From the NCBI GenBank assembly GCA_907165065.1, contig OU015529.1:7179054-7243053 (forward strand): a stretch of 64,000 nt of DNA, given 5' to 3'. The position numbers and the translations under genes are program-made. The first letter of the stretch is position 1. Each line of letters starts with the position of its first letter. This document shows positions 38,914 to 51,288 of the stretch, piece after piece. The stretch is from Caprimulgus europaeus. Its lineage: Eukaryota > Chordata > Aves > Caprimulgiformes > Caprimulgidae. The notes below the pieces were generated by a model. That model was given only the letters and a program-made list of their open reading frames with translations, did no database searches and had not been told where the DNA came from.

Positions 38914-41900
38914 GTAATAATTATTAGTCTTCAGTAGTAATTGTGCTGGACAGTGCTGAAATGATGAAAATGGATCTAAAAATACTGAAGAAATAATTTA
39001 AGAGTTAATAAAGAACCTTCACAACTCATTATCTGAAATAGGACCTTATTTCCCACACATTTTGAGCACTGCCCCACCCTGCAGATGGTCATAAAAGGCA
39101 GATGATTGGAAGTCTTGAAGTATTATTCTGAAACAATTTGCTTACAGTTTGTGCCTCCCTGTGTTTTGATTGCACTTCTAATGCGTGATCATGTTCTTAT
39201 TCAGCCCTTACTTTGGCTTTTTATCTTCTCTAAGCTGACTTTTTTTTTTCATGACGCTTCTGAAAATGTCAGCTGATGACTTCTCCTTATTCCACTTTCA
39301 GAACTACTTATACAGTCAAGGTGTTAGCTTTAAATAGATATTTCTCTTCTGAGTATTGAATTGGGGGTGTGTGGGATGAAAAAAGCAGTAAAAGAGACAG
39401 CAGAAAATTGTCATAGCCTGTACTATTCACTCTGGGCTGTTCCTGTTGCTCTGTGCTCTTCTATTTAACTGCTGAGACAGAAGCACAACGCTTTCACCAC
39501 TGTGGTGTACTGCTTTTGCAGGAGCCTGTCAAACCAAGATCAGGCTGGGGCAGCTGTCGTGCTCTGTTCCCAAGAGGATGGTTTCTGCATGAAGAGAAAT
39601 ACATCTTCATCTTTCCTGTTACCTGTGCAGCGCTGAGAATCTGGTCCTGTAGCTTGAACACCCACTAGATGTGGGTGTATTTAGTGTTAGATAAACTCCT
39701 GGATTTCATACTCTTGTGTAGTTTTCCTCAAAGGTAATCTCTCTCTTCAAAGCTTGGTAAATTACTGAGCTTCAGAACTCTACTACTGACCCAGATGCAA
39801 ATAGACTCACTCCCTGGGTAAGGCTTTCTGTTGAGGAAAATAATTTTTTTAATAGATATGCGTGAGTTAAGACACTAAAAACAAAGCCCTAAGAGCTTGG
39901 GCTGAGAAAAGCAGTGCATTTGGCTCAAGAAATAGAAGTTTGAGATTTTGAAACTGAGTAGGCATAGAATGCTGACAAAAGACAATGTAATGCACAGAAC
40001 AAAACAAAAAAGGAACATTTTAGTTTTGCCTAACTTTCAATCTTGCTAATTCTGTAGGTGGCTCATAATAGTTCTGCTTACAACTGCATTTTGCTAGTTT
40101 CACACTTCACAGAGAATTAAAAATGAGGTTTCAAGTAGTAACAGTCCATATCCACAGCAACAATTGGTTTCAAAACCATTTTCCCCTAGGTAACTGAAAG
40201 TAAGACAGGCTTGTCAGCTTGGCTATGAAGTACTTTGGCTGGTACTGTGAGAAGGATACTGTGTCAAAGGTTAGGAAGGGTAGTAGGAAGGATGTACTCA
40301 CCATGGCCAAGGTGCCACTCTCTTGTTAGAGTCTTGGTGGGATCCTCAGAATATATTTTAGCAACTCCTGTTTTGTACAGAAAACTAATTCTCTAGGATG
40401 GGAACAAATGCAAATCCATAGGAAACTCATCCTGTCTTGTGTGATATGTGGGGACAAAGAAGAGATTAGGGCTGGAGGCTGCTGATATGAGGAAGAGCTA
40501 AGTAAAGGTTTCTGTGTCACATATTGTTTGTAGTCTAGTTTCTAAGAGTTCCTTTTGGCTTTCTACAGTATGGGATCTTCTGGGTATTGGACACATGAAG
40601 AGTTTTGGTGTGCCTGGTAGGTTTAGAAAACTGCTTTTGTGCAACTGCCGTTTCTATGTCTCCTGCTTTCAATTTATTAAAGAAAAATGCAAAATAAAAC
40701 TTTGCAGTGGAATAACTGATTGATGGCATTTAGTCTCTGATGAATGTGGTTTGCACAGTGTATTTTATATGGTTGTACTGCCAGGGAGTCAGTGCAATCT
40801 GGTAAACATGGAGGTTATATAAAGTGTTAAGAGTCTGTCATCATTAAAAGGACACAGGTAAAAGACAACTGAAGTACAGGTAATAAATATATTTGCTACA
40901 TGACATTTTGCAGTGGTATTTGAAATGCATTTTGCCTTGAAAGGTATTTCAAGATGTAATATGCTTCTTTCTGTATTATAAACACAGGTTATATTTATTT
41001 ATAACTCTTCAGAATTGTTCTGAGGTTATATTTCTATGCATACAGGTATATATATTTATACATATAAAAAGGTTGTTTTTCTCTTTTATGAAGTGTGCTA
41101 AGTCTGTTCTCGTCTGGGTCGGTATGAACTGTCATCTGCTCTCCTCTAATTGCACTAAAAAATGGTGATGTCTTTGCTGCTGCATTTCTTACAACAATAA
41201 CAGCACATTGAGATGTCTTCAGCAACATTAATGGCATGTCAGGTTGTAGTTGAAATAGCTTAGCAACACTATTAAATACTATTGCTGCAGAAAGTGGGAA
41301 CACAAGCCACTCGCTTGGCAGTATTTCTCTTGTGATAGACCTTAATCAAGGCATGCACACAGCAAGTCTATCACCTTAAGAGTTGTTTCAGGGAAAAACA
41401 CTTCATTTTATTAGAAAAAACGCCAATTTCTACCAACTTCCAGCAGATAAATGTGAAATTATAACCACTGTGATGAAAATATATTGGAATCTCTCTTCTT
41501 TATCTAACAGTATCAACAACGTATCTATCATCCCAAGAAACTTGTGAAGCAGCAAGATTTTCCAGCATTAAGAGTTTTTGTGCACAAAAATAAAAGGAAA
41601 AAATGTTTTCCAAATAGATGGGAATTTGTCTTTGGATTTTCAGGAGCAATGGTGTCAGCTGGTGTTTGTACAACTTCAGTTATTTATTTAAATCTTCTGC
41701 TTGAAGAGGAAGTGCTGTCAGCTCAGACTTGCTTAGGGTCTGATTGTTGAGTTTTCAGGAACATCTTGCCTTTTAGACTGATATGTGCAGAGTTTTTTTT
41801 TTTTGTTGTTGGTTTGTTTTTTTACATAGTTCTATATAAAGTTTGAGGAGTTTGAATTAAGGAAAACAATTTTATGCGTGACTTAAACCCACAATTTTCA

Positions 41901-42254
41901 TCATCTTAATTTTGAAAAACAGATCCTGTAAAATCAAACCTACTATCTTTAACAAAAGGATGAGCTAATTAAATCTATAAAATATAGCTTATACTTTTAG
42001 TTTAGTAAATTGAGAATCCTGCAGTCATGTCTTATTGCTACTGTGTTTGCATTTTGTTTATAAAGTCTGTAAAAGTTGATGATTGTGCTGAGTAGACCAT
42101 AGAAAGCTATGGTTTTCCCTCTTAAAATTGTAGAATGGTTTGGGTTGGAAGGGACCTTTAAACATCATCTAGTCCAACTCCCCTGCAGTGAGCAGGGACA
42201 TCTTCAATTAGTTCAAGTTATCATGAAAGTATCTTTCTTCCCCTTCTTTCCTAG
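38914..42254 (+). other. CACUL1: CACUL1 intron 5 of the window
   Basis: This 3.3-kb intron ends in a strong polypyrimidine tract (about 42229-42252) before the CTAG acceptor. A minus-strand CR1 end fragment (42131-42219) sits within the last 125 bp. The rest is AT-rich with no recognisable gene; a T/G-rich tract lies near 41793-41823. Confidence 0.8.
42131..42219 (-). mobile_element. CR1 3'-end fragment, reverse orientation, just upstream of exon W6
   Basis: TAGAATGGTTTGGGTTGGAA and then CATCTAGTCCAACTCCCCTG is the reverse complement of the CR1 tail. It ends only about 35 bp before the W6 exon; the polypyrimidine tract fills the gap. Confidence 0.88.
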
Positions 42255-42298
42255 AGGTGACCAGTCACGCAAGAGAGCTGGAGAAGAGTTAACGTACA
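42255..42298 (+). CDS. CACUL1: CACUL1 coding exon W6 (44-nt exon)
   Basis: This exon is only 44 nt and too short for simple ORF calling, but it is supported by acceptor TTTCCTAG ending at 42254, donor GTAAGT from 42299 and exact phase on both sides. AG from W5 plus A gives Arg; 14 codons follow reading GDQSRKRAGEELTY, with one base (A) carried to W7. The basic SRKRAG stretch is a candidate nuclear localisation or regulatory segment (inference); it corresponds to a conserved C-terminal motif of CACUL1. Confidence 0.93.
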
Positions 42299-43360
42299 GT
42301 AAGTATGCATCTAACCCTGCCCTCTAGTGTGCTGCAGTCCCTGATGGGTTGGGCATACAGGTAGTGGTGGACTTACGGGTTCTTGGAGATGGTGGGGTGT
42401 CAGAGGCTGCATCTCTGTGTGTATCTAGCTGTCTGCCAATGTAACCTTTACCATTCTGAGTAATGATACAAACTTCTTGGATCTAGAGCCTGGCAAACTG
42501 TGCTGGAGTCCCACAGCCACCTCTAAGGTAGTAAGGTACCCTACCTGCTGAGGCCAAGATACTTCCACTTCATTTAAGTATATAGCTGAGGTCTTAAGGA
42601 GAAGGAATGTGGTTATCCCAAGTCTTTGCGGGGTCAGGATGCACATAACAGGCAATGAAATGATATAGATCTGATACAGATTGATGGCTGGTGATGTGTG
42701 TTTCTGTCTGTTGACAGAACCCTCAATGATGTGTCTAATACAACCTGGGATCCACCTGCTTTGAGGCACTGAAGGCATGATCTGGCTACAAATGCTCGAG
42801 TCATGCTGTTCTCGAAAGTTCTCTTCCATTTGTAGATGATGTCTCTTGATGCTTGTTTAACTGTGAGGTTCTTCACTTTGTTACTCCCTTAATTTCCCCC
42901 AGTATAGGTTAGGGAGTAGTGGGAAGAGACACAGGGAGGAATGGTATTTCCATTCTCCATTGGTTGCTCTACTCCAAACCAGCCCTGGGTGCAGTCAGTC
43001 AAAGGTCCCATCTTCTGTGCTGACTAAATATTTGGCCAGGACAGAGTCTAGTCCCATACATTCGAGGTTAGGATTGAATTACAAGGTCCTGATTGTCATT
43101 AAATAGCCTTGGGGATTAGGGAATAGTATCTGTTCTAGTATTGTTGTTAACTTTATTTCCTACCATAAAATGCCATATAATTTTATGATGAACTCCTATT
43201 ACAACCTGAAATGAATTAATGGATGTTCACATGGATCAGTGTTTACAGTTAACTTTTTGCAGGCACTGCTGGTTTTGGGGCTTTTGGGGGAAGCGGGGCA
43301 AAGGATACGGAGTGGAAGTTTAATATGAAATAATTTATTGAACTTTGTCTATAATTTCAG
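42299..43360 (+). other. CACUL1: CACUL1 last intron
   Basis: This 1.06-kb GT-AG intron lies between W6 and the terminal exon. No repeats or genes were recognised. A 134-codon antisense ORF (42425-42829) has no recognisable motifs. Confidence 0.8.
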
Positions 43361-43401
43361 ATGGCTCATCAGCTTGTGCAAGCTCCAGGGGGTACAGATA
43401 G
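43361..43401 (+). CDS. CACUL1: CACUL1 terminal coding exon W7 with stop
   Basis: The acceptor ATAATTTCAG ends at 43360. The carried A plus AT gives Asn; then GSSACASSRGYR and the TAG stop at 43399-43401. The short Ser-rich tail ending in RGYR matches the CACUL1 C-terminus as I remember it. The seven exons sum to 616 nt, giving 204 whole codons and a stop. Confidence 0.94.
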
Positions 43402-43550
43402 TGACTATACTGGATCAGCTTCTATTCCTAGCCAGAACAGACACTGGAGGAGCACAGGTGGTATCCGGAGCCTCCTTTGGCAACTGCTGATACTCGAGCT
43501 CTGACACGAACTATGCCTCAAAGAAGAGTTTTGGACTTTCTTCTTTATAT

Positions 43551-43556
43551 AATAAA
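43551..43556 (+). promoter_or_regulatory. Candidate proximal polyadenylation signal
   Basis: AATAAA, 150 nt after the CACUL1 stop codon. It could give a short-UTR transcript; the downstream sequence is only moderately T/G-rich. Confidence 0.4.
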
Positions 43557-43845
43557 ATGTCAGTTGCTGCTACAATTGGGATGACTTTGAAAGACATGAT
43601 TCCTTGGTCTGGCCTCTCAACAGGTTCATGTTCTGCAATTTTTGTGAGGAATGCACCTTGAAAAACGATCCTTTCAAAGTGGAAATGGGCAGCCGAAATC
43701 AGCAGCTTCCAAAAGCGTTAGAATGGAAGAATCTTTTTTGCACTCTTTTCTTAATATTAAGGACATTCTTAAAACTAGTTAACACGTCAGTGTATTAGTT
43801 TTTAAACTTCAAGGTATTTTCTGGAGCTTTTACTTAAATAATGAG

Positions 43846-43851
43846 AATAAA
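43846..43851 (+). promoter_or_regulatory. Candidate polyadenylation signal
   Basis: AATAAA, 445 nt after the stop, followed within 40 nt by T-rich and GT-containing sequence. Of the two early hexamers it has the better context. Confidence 0.45.
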
Positions 43852-43870
43852 ATTTCATTATTTTGCGGTA

Positions 43871-46800
43871 TTTGTTCATTAGTTTAAAAATTGTCACCTT
43901 TTAAGAGTTGGTCCCATATAAATGTGTCTTCTGTCAGGGAGTTTTAAATTCCAGATTTTTCTTTTATCTCTTTTTTTGTTGGGTTGGTTGGTTTTTTTTT
44001 TTTTTTGTTACTTAGCAATTTGAAATCTGTTTTCCTATGTGTTTGTACTCTGTGCCTTCAGCTTGTGCACTTTGCAACTTTACAGACCATATTTTGTTAC
44101 TGCAAAATGTGTTCTTGAGGAGAAACTTGATGTGAACAAACATGCTGCAAAGTTGCACTTTTCTCTTGCATTAATGGGAGGTGAATTTAAGGAGGAATGA
44201 AGAAAAGTTGAACCTATCACCATCACTAACAGTGACTTGGAAGTTTGTCCCCTTTTATTTTTCATATGTATTAATGTTTAATCCTGGGACCAACTCTTGT
44301 AGAACCCCTCTCATTGACTTTCCATTGGCTTCCATAATTGCAATAGATTGAGATATGAATTCCAGATGGAATTAAATACTGAGATAAGTTTTATGCTGTG
44401 CTATGTAGAAACATTGTGGGTGAAATTCTCCACTCTGGTAGGTCTACAAAGTGTATCTCAATCAGCACAAACCAGATTTGCGCTTGGTTGATCAGTGAAC
44501 AGTGGCACCTGTCCAAGATCACGTTGTGGCTCCTGTGTTGGGGATGTGATGGGGGTGTGACAGTGGATGTAGTCAGGATGGGGGAGTTGAGTGGTGTAAC
44601 TCATGCGTGTGTACCCATCAGCCTCCTGCTTCCACTCTTGGGCAGACTCAGCTGGAGATCCAGCTGAGCCCAGTTCCAGGAGGTCTGGACTTGTGGTCTA
44701 AATCCTAATGATTGTGGCGTGGGGTTTAATCAGTAGCATGGCTAATGCAGCTCTTTCATGAAGGGAGAAACATACTTGAAAAAGCAGTTTGACTACAGGG
44801 GATTTTTTTATTACTGTGGTTTTGTCACCTTTAGTTATGATGAGAAATGAGTTGGTAATATAAAAATCTTTCTGAAGTGAAACAAAAGTTTGTTCAGTTT
44901 TCTCTTGCACAACTCTTATGCCTGTTTAAAATAGATAACACACAAAAAACCTACACAGACCCCCTTATGCTTGCACAAATTCATTACAAAATGCAGGAAA
45001 AAGATACAAAATAGATGCGGCAGGGACAAAGTTTCTTTTTCTTTTTGTTTTGTAGCCAAGCTTCATGTAAATTAATTTAGTTTTATCAATTTCACATCAG
45101 CTACTTTGGCAATGCTGTTAGTTTGGAGGGTGGGGGGGTGGAAGAATGAGGAGGACACTGCTGTGATTGACAGATTCAAATCTGATTTACCTGTATATTT
45201 CTTTGCGTGTTTGCAAAGCTTATTTAATTTTGAGGAAGTTTTTCTTTTAAAAGTAAAAATGAATGCTTTAGTGTTTTGTTTTCTGTGTAGAACAATGCTA
45301 GTGGGGATTTTTCATGTGTTGATAGTGCCTGCTTCAGCTTGGCTACCAGCTACTTAGGTTGAAGCAGAATTAGATAAAAACAGGGGTTTTGAAAATTTTG
45401 CTGAAGTACACAGTGGAGAAGTTAATGAAGGCCAATAGGGAACAAAAATGACTTGCCAGCCTCCAGATTTTTATCAGTTTTGGCTTTAAACAAAAATAGC
45501 TTTAAAAAATCACTGTTTGCCGAAATAACAATATTCTTGAGTTGAGAATAGATGCATTAACCTAATTTGGTTAAAATTTGTTTACAACTTTGTTGCCATT
45601 CTAGTTCACATAATACAGTCATCAAGCTCTGTCCTCTTTGTCAAGTGATCACAATGTTTTTCTGTTCTTAAAGTGGTTTCACTGGTTCAAGTTTGTAAAT
45701 AACATGTAGTCCTTTTGCTTCCTGTTTGAGGCAAGGGTTCAACATTCCTTTTACGTTGCATTATGTTTGGGACACAAACTTCTAGAACAATAATTCCATC
45801 CAAAGGTAAAGCATTCCTGTCAGCGTGGTTCACTTGGTATGCACTGGGTAGTGCTTGGATGCTTCTCAGTCCTGTGTAGCATTCTCACTCGGCCACCATA
45901 CCTGAGAAATCTCTTTGTTAAGCACTGTGTTATGTTTATTATGTTGTAAATTTGGCATTAAAATTCCTGTATGTTTTAGCATTATTAACATAATGCTGAA
46001 ATATTGTTTATCTGTTGAAGATGTTATCATTGTGACTGAGCATGAAACAGAATACAGCATACTATACTAAATGATTTTGTTTCTCTGTAAACTTGCATTT
46101 TACTTACAGTAAAACTAACTTGGCCAATTTGAGCATTGGTACTGTAAAGCCACAATTTACCAATAGCATGATCCTAACTGCAGTAGTTAATTTAACCAAA
46201 TAACTTGTGGTAAATCCCTTACATCTGTAGCTTACTCTGTTAAGATTAAGCAGTAAAGTCGGTTATACAATGGGTGTCCTTTTTATGTTGCTCTGGGTCT
46301 ATAGCCAAACTTTCTACATTGAAATATTTTTAGATTAATTTCATTTCTTGGTTTGGAAAGTTGAAATTTTTATAGTCATCCTGCTGACTACTGTAATAGT
46401 AGATAATTGTCAATATATGGTCAAGATGGTCTTTGATACAAATGATGAAGGGCGGAATCTGACTAGGTAAGTACTCAGCTCTTCTACAGTTGGATCTCCT
46501 TGATGCCTTTCTGCAGTTTTGAGGAAGTATTTGTGGATGGATACTTTGAAGCAAAAGTTTTCCACTGCTGTAGTTTAAAAGGAATATGATCAGCCACATT
46601 AATCCCTTTTATTTTTCCCTAATATGATTGTTTACTTTCTACAGGTTTTTTTTTTAAAAAAAACAACAAAAAACCATAGAAACCAACCACAAAGGCCATG
46701 TTCTGAGTGACTGAAAAATGTTTTCCATGTATGCTACGACAACCTCAGTGAAAGACTGTTCTGTAGAACTACAGAATAAAACCAACTGCTTGAATTTGAC

Positions 46801-49800
46801 TCCTGTCTTCAACCCAGCTCCAGTTCAGAGAAAACAAAGATGTTTTGATGATTTGACATGCACCAGGTACCCAGAGGGTACTTAGTTCAGCTCACAATGT
46901 ACAAGTTATGGTACCTGTAGGATCAATACAGTTCTTGACTACAATGAAAAGGTCTCACCAGGGAGGAATGGTCACTGCTTGGGTTAGTGTACTTCACTTC
47001 TTGCTCTGCTGGGACTGTGTGATGACATGGCAATAGTCACTGTGCTGATGCCACTAGTTAAAGATTCCCTTTTTTTTGAGGGATGTCTTGTGTTGACAAC
47101 TCATTTAACTCTTGAGATTGCTTTTCACAGCTGAGTACTGTAAATAAATCTGTTAATAATAGTATGTGCTTTCATCAGTGGGGTTTGCTTCGCTGCTCTG
47201 AAGAGTTCCTTTAGTGCTCTTGGAGCACCTCCAGAAGCCTTTAGATGCACGTTAAAAATGGCTGCATCTGTACAGGCATGTTTGCATGGTATAATACTGA
47301 GCTGCAAGCTGTGCTCCCAACACTGTCACTGGACAGGGAAAATACAGGTGACCAGGCTTTATGTGTCCCCCTTTCTCTGGCGTGGGGGTCTGCAGTAACA
47401 GGTACAGGTACCTCGCTGGTCTGAGGCACAGCCTTCTCTGTGCTGTTCCTTTGGCCAAGTGTCTGATCTGGATCTTTCTTGGGAGTGTTGTCTGGCTGGC
47501 AGGTGAGAAGGATCGTTCCTCTAAGGAAGAGGACTGTGGGTCATCTGTCTCATTTTTTTTGTCGTGTTGAGTGCATTATGCTTAGAGCATTTAATTCTGG
47601 ATGTAGTCTAGGATAAGCAGTGATCTTTTAGGTAGGCTTACAAACCTCAGGTAGTGGTAATCACACATGATGTGAACCAGGGATGGGCTTTCTCTGGCTG
47701 GTGTCATTCTATTGATTACAGGACAGAGGAAGTTATTTTGTCCCAGAGGGCATTACTTTTTATACTGTAAATCAGTGTGACACTGGCCCAACAAGATATT
47801 TTTGTTCTTATCGTGCCTATTAACAGAAAAAGGTTGGAAAATCTAAATTTTATCTTTTTCAGTACTTAATATGATGGCTTTGAGTGGGGAGCAGAATCAC
47901 GTGTGTGGGGAAGCCTTACCTTCTGTCTTTGGCACAGATCATCGTTACTGCATTAGCAAAACGAATTGCTGATTTGGCCTCAGTTGAAGGCTCCTTGACA
48001 AAGTGATTTGTACTTTGCTAGAGGGAGTAGAAGGATTAAACCCATGTATCTTGACCTAACCTGAATGACTGGTTTAAGGGGTTTCCAAAAATTCATAGGC
48101 AATGAGTACTCAGAAATCCCTTCTGGCTGTCTCTGGCTGTCCCTGGGATGTTCCAGATCCACTTTGGTTAATGTTCCCCTTTCTGCCAACTGATCTAATT
48201 ATCACAGAACAGGAAAGTGGACTCCCCTAATGATGACAAGTGAATGAATTTAGTAATAGCACTTAACTGCTTCTTTGGCATTGGTTTTAAACTAATCATT
48301 CCTTAAGAAAAACTGTTCTGGTTTCTGAGATCGCTGCTGGTTTCTGTTATTGGGCATCAGGTAATTTATTTGTTATCTATCTACAAATTGAAAGATTTTG
48401 TACAGAGAATGGTTCATAAATGAGTATCTTGGGATGGTCAGTAGGGTTTACCCTGTGGATGAGGTGCATTGTCAGGATAAGAGCATCTGTTCAAAGTAGA
48501 TGGGGGTCTGCATGTGCTGCCCAAGAGCTGAGGTGGTGCATCTGGTTAGGTCCGTGCTGCTGTCCCATAGCAGCGTGGAGTGACTGTGGAGTGGGCTGTA
48601 CTGTGAGCAGACACCCATAAAGTCTACAGAGTCAGTTACTGTGAGATAGCTGAGGGACTGCAAATTCACACCTTATCTTCAGAGTAACCTGTTCCCGTGG
48701 CAGGAATGGCTGAGCAGTGACATACGCCTCATATTTGAAATGGGTCAGGGTGTGAAACCTTAAAATGACCTATTTTCTAAGGTGCCCAACTTAAATTCCC
48801 TGCATGGTCAGGTACCACACAGCATTCCATGGGTCTACGACCAAGATTTCCATTTTTGGGTCCCTGTTTCTAGCCATGGCCTGCTGGTGCTTGAACCCTT
48901 CTCATTGAAGGAGCTGGGAGCAGAACTCGCCTGACAGGACCTGTCCTGCCTGTGCCAGAGCAGAAGGAAAACAGGCCTGTTTGGTTCTTTTTCTTAATGA
49001 CTTTTGTATTAAGTCTTTACTGAGCAGGCACTCGCTGTTCCCAGTTGCTTGGATACAACATTTTGACGTTCTAGTCTGTTGGAATGAATGTTGGGCAGAA
49101 TTTCATCCGAGCTATAGAGCCACTTCCCTTAAAATACAGAGATGCATCATGCCTGGTGATTATCTCCTTGTAATCCAAGTAATCTCATTATGTTCCCTCA
49201 GTTACAACTTCTGAAAGCATGTTCAAGTGTTAATATGCTTTCCAGTTATGGCTCCAATCTTCTGCTTCAGAGAACGTCGTAGTTATGGAGTACAGATATG
49301 CAGGAGAGACCAACCCGTGGAGTAAAGTGACCTTCTCCGTGCATACTGCTGTTTCATGTTTCCCTCCAGGGATATAATGATTTGAAAAAATGCTCATACA
49401 ATTATTGATATAAATCCTTCACATAAATGTTTTGGCATAATAATGTTTTATTCTTCCTTTTCTAATAATTCCTAGTGTGGAATTTGCCTTTTCTTAATAA
49501 CTAGCATATATCAAGCTAACACTTCTTAGAGATATCTGCTGTACTACCAAGATGCCATTTGTGGGTAACAGTAGCTGCTCCTCGTGAAAATAAAATTAGG
49601 ATCGTGTTTTTCCAATGCATCATTTTGTCAGCCAATGTAAACATCAGTAATCTGGATTTCTTACCCCATTGCTTAGGGCAGTGAAGTCCTGTAGCTCTTT
49701 ATAGTCAATCCTCTTTCCTTCCCTGGATGATGGCATGTGAGTTTTGTGTTTTACTATTCACCTCCTTTCCAGCTTTTTCCGAGCACAGCAATTAGCATGA

Positions 49801-50092
49801 CCCCAGCGCTGTGGTATTCTGCTGGTGACCTCTCTGTTGCCAGAGCTGTCTGTTCCTGCTCTGTAGCTTTCCAGTGGCAATTTATTGATGTGGAAAAGCT
49901 TCTCTGTTATCTCATGGCAGCTTTGTGAAGAGCTTTTGGTAAGAGAGCTTGCCAAACACCCTGTGGAAATGTGTATCAAAGGATCTCACTGCATGCTGTG
50001 GAGTGATCTGCCTTACTGTAACTCAGCTGCAGTTGTCGTGTGGAGCCCTGTATCCTGCTGTAAACTACTGAAACAAGCCCTCAGCATTCATA
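43871..50092. other. No recognisable gene downstream of CACUL1
   Basis: AT-rich sequence that may include a longer CACUL1 3'UTR; further AATAAA hexamers occur, for example at 46775-46780. No coding exon, RNA gene or large repeat was recognised. Low-complexity tracts lie at 43971-44008 and near 46645-46690. Confidence 0.6.
43971..44008. repeat. T/G-rich low-complexity tract
   Basis: T runs flank a GTTGGGTTGGTTGG core; this is the complement type of the A/C-rich tracts elsewhere in the window. Confidence 0.75.
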
Positions 50093-50476
50093 TGTTCAGC
50101 CTGGAGAAGAGAAGGCTCTGGAGGGGGGGACCTTAGAGTGACCTTCCAGTACCTGGAGGGGCTACAAGAAAGCTGGGGAGGGACTTTTTACAAGGGCAGG
50201 GAGTGATAGAACAAGGGGAAATGGCTTTAAACTGGAAGAGGGTAGGTTTAGACTAGACATCAAGAAGAAATTCTTTGCTGTGAGGGTGGTGAGACAGTGG
50301 TACAGGTTGCCCAGAGAAGCTGTGGCTGCTCCTCCCTGGAAGTGTTGAAGGCCAGGTTGGATGAGACTTTGAGCAACCTGGTCTAGTGGAAGGTGTCCCT
50401 GCTGCTGGCAGGGGGCTTGGAACTGGATGAGCTTTAAGGTCCCTTCCAGCCCAAACCAGCCTGTGATTCTGTGATA
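50093..50476 (+). mobile_element. CR1 LINE, 5'-truncated 3' end
   Basis: Starts TATGTTCAGCCTGGAGAAG and ends CTGTGATTCTGTGAT. The internal wording (GAGACTTTGAGCAACCTGG, GGTCTAGTGGAAGGTGTCC) matches the copy at 34170-34643, so it is the same subfamily. Confidence 0.92.
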
Positions 50477-50647
50477 TTTTATAGCTCACCATTTTAGCAC
50501 ATGGGTACTGCTGGACAGACACAAGCATCTGAACTCTGATATCACAAATGAGAATCTGTGATGTCACACTGTGATCCTGCTGATGAATTGGGAATTATCA
50601 AGATGATTTCCTTGCTTAAAAGGAAACAAGAAAGGCTTTTAGAATCA

Positions 50648-51288
50648 TGTCCTGGTTTTTAGCTGGGACACAGCTGGGTTTCTTTTTAGTAGCTGCAAAA
50701 GTGCTGCATTTTGCTTTCAGCCTGGGACTTGTTATGAGAGAGACACTGAGAACATCCCAGTGTTTGCATTTTTGTCGCTGGAAGTGAAGGACTTTGTGTT
50801 CTGTCAGTCTACAAGTGCAAGATCTAAGGGGGTGAGGAATATTTAAATTAATCAGCTAAACTGGCTTATTTGGCGCTGCCAAGGGGCTGTTCCATCTCCT
50901 GTCCCCCATGGGCAGGAGATTCATGAGGGGCTCTTCCTCTCTGGCTCTCTCTGGCTCTCGCTCGGGCTCTCGCTCTCCCGGGATCGCGGTTTCGGTTTGG
51001 GTTTGTCGCTCCTCCAGGATCGTTATCTGGGAACGGGCCGGGCTGGGTCGGCGGGTGGTGAGCAGTTGCACTGGGTGTCACTCATTTCCATGTTTTGTTA
51101 CTGTTATCGTTATCACTGCTATTTTAATATTAGTATTATTTTAAGTTTTCTTTTATTTCTATTATTAAACTGTTCTTATCTCAACCTACAAGCCTCTTTA
51201 CCCTTGCCCCCAATCCTCTCCCCTATCCCCTGAGGGTAGGGGGCTATGTTGGCTGCTAGCCAAGGGCTAGCCCAGTGAAACTATCACA
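50648..51288 (+). mobile_element. Solo LTR of an avian ERVL-type endogenous retrovirus
   Basis: Begins TGTCCTGGTTTTTAGCTGGG and ends ACTATCACA (TG...CA limits). It has the characteristic AT-rich 3' part with an ATTAAA poly(A) hexamer at 51164-51169, then ACTGTTCTTATCTCAACC and a C-rich stretch, as in bird ERVL LTRs. No gag, pol or env sequence and no second LTR are in the window, so it is a solo LTR, presumably left by LTR-LTR recombination. I could not confirm a 5-bp target duplication. A CpG- and CTCT-rich block lies at about 50930-51060. Confidence 0.82.

Larger units (their letters stand above)
43402..43870 (+). other. CACUL1: CACUL1 3' untranslated region (minimum extent)
   Basis: Sequence directly after the stop codon, with no splice signal needed. 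AATAAA hexamers at 43551-43556 and 43846-43851 give two candidate ends; the second is followed by T-rich sequence suitable for cleavage and polyadenylation near 43865-43870. The true 3'UTR may run kilobases further, because distal sites are common in vertebrate genes of this kind. The boundary is an inference. Confidence 0.55.
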
